Shown here piece after piece: positions 1 through 7,959 of a stretch of 38,760 nt of DNA (the first letter of the stretch is position 1; each line of letters opens with the position of its first letter). Below the pieces are notes generated by a model. That model worked only from the letters and a program-made list of their open reading frames with translations, ran no database searches and was not told the origin of the DNA. Both the position numbers and the translations under genes were made by a program. This DNA is from Pseudomonadota bacterium (GTDB lineage: Bacteria; Pseudomonadota; Gammaproteobacteria; Burkholderiales; Burkholderiaceae_C). The stretch is from NCBI GenBank assembly GCA_020161215.1, contig JAIUOM010000027.1, positions 1-38,760 on the forward strand, given 5' to 3'.

Positions 1-1683
1 GAACTTGGTGACGATGCTGGCGGGGATGCCGGTCTTGTCGAACTTGCCGTCGAGGTTGAGGCCTGGCGTGACCAGGGTGGCCTTGATCGGGTCGAGCATG
101 TTGAAGCCCGGGGCCAGCTTGCCGAAGCCATGCCAGCTCTTGCCCCGGCCACCGTTCTTGATGATCCAGTTGTCCGCTCGGCCGATGCCCTCCTCGGCCA
201 GGGCGTTTGGCCCCCACACCTTGAACCACCAGTCGCCGGCCCCGAATTCGTCCTCGACCTTGCGCATGGCGCGGCGGAAGTCCATGGCCTCGACGATGCT
301 CTCTTCGACCATGGCGGTGCCGCCGGGCGGCTCCATCATGGCGGCGGCCACGTCGCAGCTGGCGATGATGCTGTACTGCGGGCTGGTCGAGGTGTGCATC
401 AGGTACGCCTCGTTGAACAGGTAGCGGTCCAGTTTGACGTTCTGTGAGTCCTGCACCAACACATGGCTGGCCTGACTGATGCCGGCCAGCAGCTTGTGGA
501 TGGACTGGGTCGAGTACACCACCGACTGCTTCGGCCGCGGGCGCTTCTTGCCCATGGCGTGGTAGGTGCCATAGAAAGGGTGGAAGGCCGCGTGCGGCAG
601 CCAAGCTTCGTCAAAGTGCAGGTTGTCGACGTAGCCGTCGAGCATGCCCTTGATGGCTTCGGTGTCGTACAACACACCGTCGTAGGTCGATTGCGTCAGC
701 GTCAGGATGCGCGGCTTGACCTTGTCGGCGTCGACATGCTTTAAGAGCGGGTTGGCGCGGATCTTGGCCTTGATGGTCTCGGGCTCGAACTCCGACTTGT
801 GGATCGGCCCGATGATGCCGAAGTGGTTGCGCGTGGGCTTGAGAAACACCGGGATGGCCCCGGTCATGATGATGGCGTGCAGATTGCTTTTGTGGCAATT
901 GCGGTCCACCAGCACCACGTCGCCCGGCGCCACGGTGTGGTGCCACACCATCTTGTTGCTGGTGGAGGTGCCGTTCGTGACGAAGAAGCAGTGGTCGGCG
1001 TTGAAAATGCGCGCCGCATTGCGTTCGCTCTCGCCGATGGCGCCGTCGTGGTCGAGCAGTTGGCCCAGCTCCTCCACCGCGTTGCACACATCGGCACGCA
1101 GCATGTTTTCACCGTAGAACTGGTGGTACATCTGGCCAATGGGCGACTTCAGAAACGCCACGCCACCCGAATGCCCCGGGCAATGCCACGAGTACGAGCC
1201 GTCCTCGGCGTAGTCGAGCAAGGCCTTGAAGAACGGCGGCTGAATGCCCTCCAGGTAGCTCTTGGCCTCGCGCACGATGTGCTTGGCGACGAACTCCGGC
1301 GTGTCCTCGAACATGTGGATGAAACCGTGCAGCTCGCGCAGGATGTCGTTGGGCAGGTGCTGGCTGGTCTTGGTTTCACCGTAGATATACAACGGCACAT
1401 CCAGGTTCTTGCGGCGCACCTCCTGGATGAAGTGACGCAGGTCCAGCACCACCGGGTCCAGCTCGGGGCCGGAAGTGAACTCTTCGTCGTCGATCGACAG
1501 GATGAAGGCGCTGGCGCGGCTTTGCTGCTGCGCGAACTGGCTCAAGTCGCCGTAGCTGGTGGCACCAACCACCTCGAAGCCCTCGGACGCGATGGCCTCG
1601 GCCAGGGCGCGAATGCCTAGGCCAGAGGTGTTCTCGGCGCGGTAATCTTCGTCGATGATGACAATGGGGAAACGGAATTTCAT
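1..1683 (-). CDS. Orn/Lys/Arg decarboxylase, C-terminus off the left edge
   Basis: The minus-strand frame is open for 561 codons from an ATG at 1683 to the window edge, so the C-terminal part is missing. It matches the large acid-type PLP-dependent decarboxylases (LdcI/AdiA/SpeF fold). An N-terminal response-regulator-like wing domain (about residues 1-130, starting MKFRFPIVIIDED) is followed by the aminotransferase-like core. Seen in the core are WHCPGHSGG, the LHFDEAW segment, and STQSIHK with the probable PLP-binding lysine at about residue 397. The family decarboxylates arginine, lysine or ornithine to polyamines or cadaverine with CO2 release, and serves polyamine synthesis or acid resistance. 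The substrate cannot be told from this sequence. A GGAGGC ribosome site lies 8 nt before the ATG. The gene is divergent from the nfeD-like gene and nothing links it to the hydrogen genes. Confidence 0.9.
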   Translation of the reverse strand, partial: MKFRFPIVIIDEDYRAENTSGLGIRALAEAIASEGFEVVGATSYGDLSQFAQQQSRASAFILSIDDEEFTSGPELDPVVLDLRHFIQEVRRKNLDVPLYIYGETKTSQHLPNDILRELHGFIHMFEDTPEFVAKHIVREAKSYLEGIQPPFFKALLDYAEDGSYSWHCPGHSGGVAFLKSPIGQMYHQFYGENMLRADVCNAVEELGQLLDHDGAIGESERNAARIFNADHCFFVTNGTSTSNKMVWHHTVAPGDVVLVDRNCHKSNLHAIIMTGAIPVFLKPTRNHFGIIGPIHKSEFEPETIKAKIRANPLLKHVDADKVKPRILTLTQSTYDGVLYDTEAIKGMLDGYVDNLHFDEAWLPHAAFHPFYGTYHAMGKKRPRPKQSVVYSTQSIHKLLAGISQASHVLVQDSQNVKLDRYLFNEAYLMHTSTSPQYSIIASCDVAAAMMEPPGGTAMVEESIVEAMDFRRAMRKVEDEFGAGDWWFKVWGPNALAEEGIGRADNWIIKNGGRGKSWHGFGKLAPGFNMLDPIKATLVTPGLNLDGKFDKTGIPASIVTKF

Positions 1684-1832
1684 GCGGGCAGCCTCCGGCC
1701 TGGGTGCGGTGGGCGAAACTGACTTGGAGCGCGCAAGTGTACGGAATTGATGCGGCCAATCCGGGTCAAAGCCTCACTTGTCCCAGAATGTAGGGCGTTC
1801 GTCCTGTCCGCGGGACGGAAATTGGAGCAATC

Positions 1833-2258
1833 ATGGCCGAATCGACAATGTGGTGGATCGTCACTGGGGTGCTGGTGGCCGCCGAGTTGCTGAGCGGCAC
1901 TTTTTACCTGCTGATGTTGGCCATCGGCACCGTGGCCGGGGCGCTGGCGGCCCACCTGGGGGCCAGCCCGACCGTCCAGCTGACCCTGGGCGCCCTGGTG
2001 GGCGGCGTGGCCGCCGCGCTGGGGTACCTGGTGCGCCGTCGTCGTCCCGGCCAGCCTCCGGCGCGCGCCGAGCGCAGCGTCAATCTGGACGTGGGCGAGG
2101 TGGTGCAAGTCGAACACTGGCAGGCCGACGGCACGGCCCTCATCCGCTACCGCGGCGCGCCCTGGACCGCGATGCTGCGCCCGGGCGCCGAAGCGCGCCC
2201 TGGCCCGCAACGCGTGGTCGAGCTCGTGGGCAGCCGGCTGCTGGTCGAGCCGGTCTGA
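1833..2258 (+). CDS. NfeD-like membrane protein
   Basis: This 141-residue protein has two or three hydrophobic helices (about residues 7-65, rich in Gly and Ala) followed by RRRR and a soluble C-terminal segment (about 80-141) of the OB-fold type seen in NfeD family proteins. It is the short NfeD1b form, without the ClpP-like protease domain. Such proteins work with SPFH-domain partners in membrane microdomains or membrane-protein quality control. The SPFH gene follows 27 bp downstream, which is the classic pairing. TTGGAGCAATC before the ATG supports the chosen start. The exact cellular role is not known for this family. Confidence 0.85.
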   Translation: MAESTMWWIVTGVLVAAELLSGTFYLLMLAIGTVAGALAAHLGASPTVQLTLGALVGGVAAALGYLVRRRRPGQPPARAERSVNLDVGEVVQVEHWQADGTALIRYRGAPWTAMLRPGAEARPGPQRVVELVGSRLLVEPV

Positions 2259-2285
2259 ACCTCACCGGATATCAAGGAGAAGTAC

Positions 2286-3203
2286 ATGGAAATCGCCCTC
2301 GTCCTGGTCATCATCGCGGTGTTGTTCATCAGCCGCGCCGTCAAGGTCGTCCCGCAGCAAAACGCCTGGGTGGTCGAGCGCCTGGGCAAATACCACGCCT
2401 CGCTCTCCCCGGGCCTGAACTTCCTGGTGCCATTCGTCGATCGCGTGGCCTACAAGCACAGCCTGAAAGAGATCCCGCTCGACGTACCCAGCCAAGTCTG
2501 TATCACGCGCGACAACACCCAGCTGCAGGTGGACGGTATCCTGTACTTTCAGGTCACCGACCCGATGCGCGCCAGCTATGGCTCCAGCAACTACATCACC
2601 GCCATCACCCAACTGGCGCAGACCACGCTGCGCAGCGTGATTGGCAAGCTGGAGCTGGACAAGACCTTTGAAGAACGCGACATCATCAACGCCAAGGTGG
2701 TCGAGGCCATCGACGAAGCGGCGTTGAATTGGGGCGTGAAAGTGCTGCGCTACGAGATCAAGGACCTGACACCTCCGAACGAAATTCTGCACGCCATGCA
2801 GGCGCAGATCACGGCCGAACGGGAAAAACGGGCCGTGATCGCCACCTCGGAAGGCAAGCGCCAGGAGCAGATCAACCTGGCCGAAGGCATGAAGCAGGCC
2901 GCCATCGCCAAGTCAGAAGGCGAAAAGCAGGCCGCCATCAACACCGCCCAGGGTGAGGCCGCCGCCATTACCGAGGTGGCCAACGCCACCGCCCTGGCAT
3001 TGGCGCGCGTGGGCGCGGCCATCGGCCAACCCGGCGGCGAGCAGGCCGTGCAGCTGAAAGTCGCCGAACAGGCCGTGCACGCCTACGGCAGGCTGGCCCA
3101 GGAATCCAGCACCACGCTGGTGGTGCCCAGCAACATGACCGAGGTGGCCACGCTGATCAGTTCGGCCATGAAGATGGTGCAGGTACAAAAGAACGAAGCG
3201 TGA
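2286..3203 (+). CDS. SPFH/Band 7 (stomatin-like, QmcA-type) protein
   Basis: The 305-residue protein has an N-terminal membrane anchor (about residues 1-17), then the SPFH/prohibitin domain. VVPQQNAWVVERLGKY, the PGLNFLVPFVDRVAY stretch and the ALNWGVKVLRYEIKDL block are visible. A long charged, Ala/Glu-rich coiled coil follows (about 180-240, with repeated AEG and SEGEKQ units), then a short C-terminal region. Length and layout match bacterial QmcA/stomatin homologues that form oligomeric rings on the inner membrane and modulate membrane proteases such as FtsH. It is almost certainly co-transcribed with the NfeD-like gene. GGAGAA precedes the ATG. The gene is followed by tRNA-Ser. Confidence 0.9.
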   Translation: MEIALVLVIIAVLFISRAVKVVPQQNAWVVERLGKYHASLSPGLNFLVPFVDRVAYKHSLKEIPLDVPSQVCITRDNTQLQVDGILYFQVTDPMRASYGSSNYITAITQLAQTTLRSVIGKLELDKTFEERDIINAKVVEAIDEAALNWGVKVLRYEIKDLTPPNEILHAMQAQITAEREKRAVIATSEGKRQEQINLAEGMKQAAIAKSEGEKQAAINTAQGEAAAITEVANATALALARVGAAIGQPGGEQAVQLKVAEQAVHAYGRLAQESSTTLVVPSNMTEVATLISSAMKMVQVQKNEA

Positions 3204-3265
3204 GCCGCGCCCTACCGCGGTTGCCCAGAGATCCGTCCGCTCTCGCGCTACAATGCGCGACTCTC

Positions 3266-3356
<91 letters not shown>

Positions 3357-3361
3357 CACAT

Positions 3362-3396
3362 AAAACCCAAGTCATTTCGGTGACTTGGGTTTTTTC
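3362..3396 (+). terminator. Rho-independent terminator after tRNA-Ser
   Basis: A 13-bp perfect stem, AAAACCCAAGTCA (3362-3374) with TGACTTGGGTTTT (3381-3393), has a 6-nt loop and is followed by a T-run. It separates tRNA-Ser from the hydrogen-sensing cluster. The 127 bp from here to hoxA hold a small GTCTG-N5-CAGAC inverted repeat (3440-3454) of unknown meaning. Confidence 0.9.
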
Positions 3397-3523
3397 TTGC
3401 TGGGCTCACCTTGCGGACGACACTGCCCCATCGCGCCCGGTCTGTCTGTCAGACTGGCCGTTCAACCCTCACGCCGCTATCATCATAAATATTGCCTGAT
3501 TTTCTTACCCAGTTGCCCAAGCC

Positions 3524-4999
3524 GTGGCCCTTTCACGTGACCTGATTCTTGTCGTGGACGACGAGCCGCAGTCCCTGGACGCCATTCGGCGCACCTTGGA
3601 GGAGGATTTCGACGTGGCACTGGCGAGTTCCGCCGACGAGGCGCGGCGCTGTCTGCAGGCGCGGGAAGTCAGCGTGGTCCTGTGCGACCAGCGCATGCCG
3701 GAGCAGACCGGGGTGGAGTTTCTCAAGGAAGTGCGCCAGACTTGGCCCGATTGCGTGCGGATCATCGTCTCGGGCTACACCGACAGTCAGGACATCATCG
3801 AAGGGGTCAACGAGGCCGGGCTGTACCAGTACCTGCTCAAGCCCTGGATGCCGGACCATCTGCTCAACGTGGTGCGCGAGGCGGCACAAGCCCGGCGGTT
3901 GCAGACCGGCATCGCGCACCTGGACATGGAGGTGCGGCGTGCACCCTCGGCCTTGCGCGAGCGTCTGTCCCAGCGCCGAGAGCGGACCGCCACCGCTTTT
4001 GCCTTCGAGCAGATTCTGCGCGCCGAGGGCAGCCCCCTTGACGCGGTGTGCGCCCTGGCCTCGCGCATCGCCGTGCACAACCTCTCGGTGCTGCTGCTGG
4101 GCGAATCGGGCTCCGGCAAGGAGCTGATGGCGCGCGCCATCCACTACGCCAGCCCACGCTTGCAAGGCCCCTTCGTGGTGGAAAACTGCGCGGCGCTGGC
4201 CGACACCCTGCTCGAAAGCGAGTTGTTCGGCCACCGACGTGGCGCCTTCACCGGCGCTTATGACGATCATGTCGGCCTGTTCCAACGCGCCGATGGTGGC
4301 ACCATTTTCCTGGACGAGATCGGTGAAACCTCGCCCCTGTTCCAGGTCAAGTTGTTGCGCGTGCTGGAGGCGCGCGAAGTGCGCCCGGTGGGTTCCACAC
4401 GGGCGATTCAGGTCGACGTGCGTGTGATCTGTGCCACGCACCGCAATCTGGAGGCCGAGGTGCAAAGCGGCCGTTTCCGCGAAGACCTGTACTACCGCAT
4501 CGCCGAGTGCACGCTGCAGCTGCCCCCACTGCGCGAGCGCCTGGGCGACCTGGCGTTGATCGCCCAACGTCTGCTCGACGACGTGGCGCACGCCAACGGC
4601 AAGCCCGCCATGCGCTGGAGCGACGCGGCGCTGCGGTGTTTGCTGGCCTACCCCTGGCCGGGCAACATCCGAGAGCTGCGCAACGAGGTCGGCCGCGCCG
4701 TGGCCCTCAGCGACAGCCTGGTCATCGAGCCCGGAACCTTGTCGCCACGCACCTTGCAGGGCACGTTGGGCGCACCTCCAGCACCGGCCATGGCCCGCGG
4801 CGGGGAGGCACTGCAACTGCCCAGGACCGGCACGCTGCAGGAACGGCTGGACGCCATCGAGGCAGCGATCTTGAAGGAAACCCTGATCCGCCATCGCTGG
4901 AACAAAAGCCAGGCTGCGCTGGAACTGGGCGTCTCGCGCGTCGGCCTGCGTGCCAAGCTGCTGCGCTTCGGGTTGGAAACCAAAGAGGTGCCGACATGA
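3524..4999 (+). CDS. hoxA: HoxA/HupR-type sigma-54-dependent response regulator
   Basis: This 491-residue NtrC-family activator has a receiver domain (about residues 7-122) with phospho-acceptor Asp55 in VVLCDQRMP. An AAA+ domain follows with Walker A GESGSGKE (193-200), GAFTGA (240-245, the sigma-54 contact loop, intact) and Walker B IFLDE (261-265). A Fis-type helix-turn-helix lies near the C-terminus (about 463-485). In hydrogen-oxidising bacteria HoxA switches on hydrogenase operons and is active unphosphorylated; HoxJ phosphorylates and silences it when H2 is absent. The start is a GTG at 3524; no upstream in-frame ATG gives a better receiver start. The stop overlaps the hoxB start (ATGA), so the two genes are translationally coupled. 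Identity rests mainly on the hoxBC-hoxJ context plus the domain layout. Confidence 0.93.
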   Translation: MALSRDLILVVDDEPQSLDAIRRTLEEDFDVALASSADEARRCLQAREVSVVLCDQRMPEQTGVEFLKEVRQTWPDCVRIIVSGYTDSQDIIEGVNEAGLYQYLLKPWMPDHLLNVVREAAQARRLQTGIAHLDMEVRRAPSALRERLSQRRERTATAFAFEQILRAEGSPLDAVCALASRIAVHNLSVLLLGESGSGKELMARAIHYASPRLQGPFVVENCAALADTLLESELFGHRRGAFTGAYDDHVGLFQRADGGTIFLDEIGETSPLFQVKLLRVLEAREVRPVGSTRAIQVDVRVICATHRNLEAEVQSGRFREDLYYRIAECTLQLPPLRERLGDLALIAQRLLDDVAHANGKPAMRWSDAALRCLLAYPWPGNIRELRNEVGRAVALSDSLVIEPGTLSPRTLQGTLGAPPAPAMARGGEALQLPRTGTLQERLDAIEAAILKETLIRHRWNKSQAALELGVSRVGLRAKLLRFGLETKEVPT

Positions 5000-6003
5000 A
5001 CGTGTTGTGGATGCAGTCGGGCGGCTGTGGCGGTTGCACCATGTCGCTGCTGTGTGCCGACGCGCCGGACTTCGCGGCGCAGTTTTCCGCCGCCGGGCTC
5101 AGCTGGTTGTGGCACCCCTCGCTGTCGCCACAGTCGGGCGCCGAGGTCATCCGACTGCTGGAGCGCATTGACGCGGGCGAGCAGCCGCTGGACATTCTGT
5201 GCGTCGAAGGCGCGGTGCTGCGCGGCCCCAACCGCACGGGGCGCTTTCATCTGCTGGCCGGCACCCAGGTGCCCATGATGGATTGGCTGACCCGCCTGGC
5301 GCGCCGCGCACGCCATGTGGTGGCGGTGGGCAGTTGCGCGGCCTGGGGCGGCATCTCGGCCACCGGGGCCAACCTGACCCAGGCCTGCGGTCTGCAGTAC
5401 GAGGACACGCGCCCAGGGGGCCTGCTGGGGCCCGACTTCACCTCGGCCAGTGGGCTGCCCGTGGTCAACGTCGCCGGCTGCCCCACGCACCCTGGCTGGG
5501 TGATGGACACGCTGATGGCCCTGGCCCTCGACCAGCTGCACCGGATTGACCTGGACGAACTGGGCCGCCCACGCTTTTACGCCGACCAGTTGGTGCACCA
5601 TGGCTGCACGCGCAACGAGTTTTACGAATTCAAGGCCAGCGCCGAGAAGCCTTCCGACCTGGGCTGCATGATGGAGCACATGGGCTGCAAGGGCACGCAA
5701 GCACACGCCGACTGCAACACCCGCCTGTGGAATGGCGAGGGCTCGTGCACGCGCGGCGGCTTCGCCTGCATCAGTTGCACCGAACCGGGCTTTCAGGACC
5801 CAGGCCACGCCTACCACCAGACGCCCAAGCTGGCCGGTATTCCCATCGGCCTGCCCACCGACATGCCGAAAGCCTGGTTCGTGGCCCTGGCCTCGTTGTC
5901 CAAAAGCGCCACGCCGCGCCGCGTGCGCGAGAACGCCACCAGCGACCACCCCACCGTGGCACCCACCATCCGGCGCACCGGCTTGCGCCGCCCCTCCGAG
6001 TGA
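4996..6003 (+). CDS. hoxB: Regulatory (H2-sensing) [NiFe]-hydrogenase small subunit
   Basis: This 335-residue small subunit starts directly with MNVLWMQSGGCGGCT and has no Tat signal and no C-terminal membrane helix. Both absences are typical of cytoplasmic HupU/HoxB sensors. Cysteines for the proximal, medial and distal Fe-S clusters are visible: GCGGC, GSCAAWGG, AGCPTHP, HGCTRNEFYEF, and the C-terminal cluster GSCTRGGFACISC. With HoxC it binds H2 and signals to HoxJ rather than feeding respiration. Its ATG overlaps the hoxA stop, and its stop overlaps the hoxC GTG. An Arg/Thr-rich tail of about 35 residues follows the last cluster region and is poorly conserved in appearance. The alternative name is HupU. 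Confidence 0.94.
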   Translation: MNVLWMQSGGCGGCTMSLLCADAPDFAAQFSAAGLSWLWHPSLSPQSGAEVIRLLERIDAGEQPLDILCVEGAVLRGPNRTGRFHLLAGTQVPMMDWLTRLARRARHVVAVGSCAAWGGISATGANLTQACGLQYEDTRPGGLLGPDFTSASGLPVVNVAGCPTHPGWVMDTLMALALDQLHRIDLDELGRPRFYADQLVHHGCTRNEFYEFKASAEKPSDLGCMMEHMGCKGTQAHADCNTRLWNGEGSCTRGGFACISCTEPGFQDPGHAYHQTPKLAGIPIGLPTDMPKAWFVALASLSKSATPRRVRENATSDHPTVAPTIRRTGLRRPSE

Positions 6004-7526
6004 GCCCCTCCCCTCCTCCGCCCGCCGCCGCCCCCGACAGTCCGGCAGGGCGGCGCGTCATCGTCGGCCCGTTCAACCGGGTGGAAGGCGATCTGGAGGT
6101 GCGGCTCACCGTCGCCCAGGGCATGGTGGCCGCGGCCGAGGTCAACGCCACCATGTTCCGCGGCTTCGAAAGCATGCTGGTGGGGCGCCACCCGATGGAC
6201 GCGCTGACCATCGTGCCGCGCATCTGCGGTATTTGCTCGGTATCGCAGTCCATCGCCGCCGCCCGTGCGCTGGCCGATGCGGCGGGCATCGCGCCGCCGC
6301 CCAATGGGCAGCGCATGCACAACCTGATGATCGCCTGCGAGAACCTGGCCGACCACCTGACGCACTTCTACCTGTTCTTCATGCCCGATTTCGCACGGGC
6401 CTGCTACGCCCACCGCCCGTGGCACGCCGAGGCCAGAAAGCGCTACGCCGCCTTGGCCGAGCCCGAACCCGGGGCGCGCAGCGTGGCCGCCACCGCGGCG
6501 CGCGCCCGCTGGTTCGAACTGATGGGCTTGATGGGCGGCCGTTGGCCGCACACCGGCTCGCTGGTGCCCAGCGGCAGCACACGCGCCGTCACGGCGTCCG
6601 AACGCCTGCGCCTGTGGGCCAAGCTGCGCGAAATGCGCGGCTTCCTGGAGTCGCACACCTTTGGCGCCCCGCTGGAGACCGTGGCCGCGCTGTCCGACGC
6701 CACCGCGCTGCTGGCCTGGGCCGACGGCGATGCGCGGCGCGCGCAGAGCGACCTGGCGCTGTGGCTGGAAATTGCCCAGGACCTGACCCTTGAACGACTC
6801 GGTCGCGGCGCCAAGCAGTTGATGAGTTACGGGGCGTTTGCCGCGCCGTCCGGTTTTGGGTTCTCATCCGGTCTTTTCGACCTTGCCACGCAGGCCGTGA
6901 CACCGATCCCCCTGTCCGCCATCACCGAGGACGCGCGCTCGGCCTGGTTCGACAGCGCGACCGGTCCGCTGCACCCCAGCGTCGGCAGCACCGTGCCGGC
7001 ACCCGACAAACCCGGCGCCTACACCTGGAACAAGGCGCCGCGTCTGGACGGCCAGGTGCTCGAGGTCGGCGCGCTGGCCCGTCAAGCCGTGGACGGCCAC
7101 CCACTCGCGCGCGCCCTGCTGCAAGACGGCCCCGCCACGGTGTTCAGCCGGGTCGTCGCCCGTCTGCTGGAAACGGCACGGATTCTGCCCCTGATGGAGC
7201 GTTGGGTCGGTGCACTGGAGTTGGGCGCGCCCTTCGCCAAGCCGCTCCCCACTTTCGGCCGGGCGCATGGCGTGGGCCTGGCCGAGGCCGCGCGCGGCGC
7301 CCTGGGTCACTGGCTGTCCATCGAGGACGGCCGCATCAGCCATTACCAGATCATCGCACCCACCAGTTGGAACTTCTCGCCGCGCGACAGCCAGGGCAGC
7401 CCCGGCGCGCTGGAGTCCGCCCTGGTCGGCACGCCAGTGGACGAGCGGGCCAGCGACGACGCCCACGTGGCGGTGCAACACGTGGTGCGCTCCTTCGACC
7501 CCTGCATGGTCTGCACCGTGCACTGA
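6000..7526 (+). CDS. hoxC: Regulatory (H2-sensing) [NiFe]-hydrogenase large subunit
   Basis: The start is a GTG at 6000, overlapping the hoxB stop as GTGA, and gives 508 residues. A Pro/Ala-rich leader of about 20 residues precedes the conserved core. Active-site motifs are PFNRVEGDLEV, RICGICSVSQS (N-terminal CxxC) and DPCMVCTVH at the extreme C-terminus. The protein ends exactly at that His, so there is no peptide for a maturation endopeptidase to remove. This is the hallmark of HupV/HoxC sensors and separates them from energy-converting hydrogenases. The SVSQS after the first CxxC is also sensor-type. It carries the Ni-Fe(CN)2CO site; maturation (Hyp) genes are not in the window. The nikR gene follows 15 bp downstream. 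Confidence 0.95.
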   Translation: MSPSPPPPAAAPDSPAGRRVIVGPFNRVEGDLEVRLTVAQGMVAAAEVNATMFRGFESMLVGRHPMDALTIVPRICGICSVSQSIAAARALADAAGIAPPPNGQRMHNLMIACENLADHLTHFYLFFMPDFARACYAHRPWHAEARKRYAALAEPEPGARSVAATAARARWFELMGLMGGRWPHTGSLVPSGSTRAVTASERLRLWAKLREMRGFLESHTFGAPLETVAALSDATALLAWADGDARRAQSDLALWLEIAQDLTLERLGRGAKQLMSYGAFAAPSGFGFSSGLFDLATQAVTPIPLSAITEDARSAWFDSATGPLHPSVGSTVPAPDKPGAYTWNKAPRLDGQVLEVGALARQAVDGHPLARALLQDGPATVFSRVVARLLETARILPLMERWVGALELGAPFAKPLPTFGRAHGVGLAEAARGALGHWLSIEDGRISHYQIIAPTSWNFSPRDSQGSPGALESALVGTPVDERASDDAHVAVQHVVRSFDPCMVCTVH

Positions 7527-7541
7527 CCACCCTTTGCACCC

Positions 7542-7952
7542 ATGGAACGCCTGACGATCTCGCTCGACGACCCACTGGCCGCCAGCTTCGACGAATGGCT
7601 GGCCGGGCGCGGCTACACCAACCGGTCCGAGGCCATGCGCGATTTGATCCGCGCCGAGCTGGAACGCTCGCGTCAGCAGGAAGCGCCGCGCCGCCAGGGC
7701 GTGGGCGTGCTGTCCTACGTGTTCCACCACCGTTACCGCGAGCTGGGCGAGCGCATCGTCGGGCTGGAACACGCCTACCACGACACCATCGTGTCGTCGA
7801 TCCACGCCAACCTGGACGCCGAGCGCTCCATCGAGGCGGTGATCCTGCGCGGCGCCATGCGCGACGTGCGCCGCTTCTCCGACGCCGTGTGCGCCCACCG
7901 GGGCGTGCACCACGGTCAGCTCAATATCGTCAGCGCGCAAGACGAGCGCTGA
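7542..7952 (+). CDS. NikR-like ribbon-helix-helix regulator with altered nickel site
   Basis: The 136-residue protein aligns end to end with E. coli NikR (133 residues). The N-terminal ribbon-helix-helix (MERLTISLDD to about residue 42) keeps Arg3 and Thr5, the base-contacting strand residues of E. coli NikR. RGYTNRSEAMRDLIR and the ACT-like domain (GVGVLSYVFHH, RGAMRDVRRFSD, HRGVHHGQL) are also recognisable. Of the four square-planar nickel ligands (E. coli His76, His87, His89, Cys95), the equivalents here are His77, His88, Asn90 and Ser96, so two are lost. It lies between hoxC and hoxJ, 15 bp and 7 bp away, so it is part of the H2-sensing operon. A likely binding site precedes the next transcription unit. 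Its effector is uncertain: weak nickel binding, another metal, or a different ligand set such as His77, His80 and His88. Confidence 0.88.
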   Translation: MERLTISLDDPLAASFDEWLAGRGYTNRSEAMRDLIRAELERSRQQEAPRRQGVGVLSYVFHHRYRELGERIVGLEHAYHDTIVSSIHANLDAERSIEAVILRGAMRDVRRFSDAVCAHRGVHHGQLNIVSAQDER

Positions 7953-7959
7953 ACGCGCC

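Noticed and set aside
799-1620. 273-codon plus-strand frame opposite the decarboxylase
   Set aside because: The minus-strand frame gives a clear decarboxylase with PLP motifs, so this is its shadow.
3440-3454. GTCTG-N5-CAGAC inverted repeat upstream of hoxA as operator
   Set aside because: Short and not linked to a known regulator or clear promoter; kept only as a remark.
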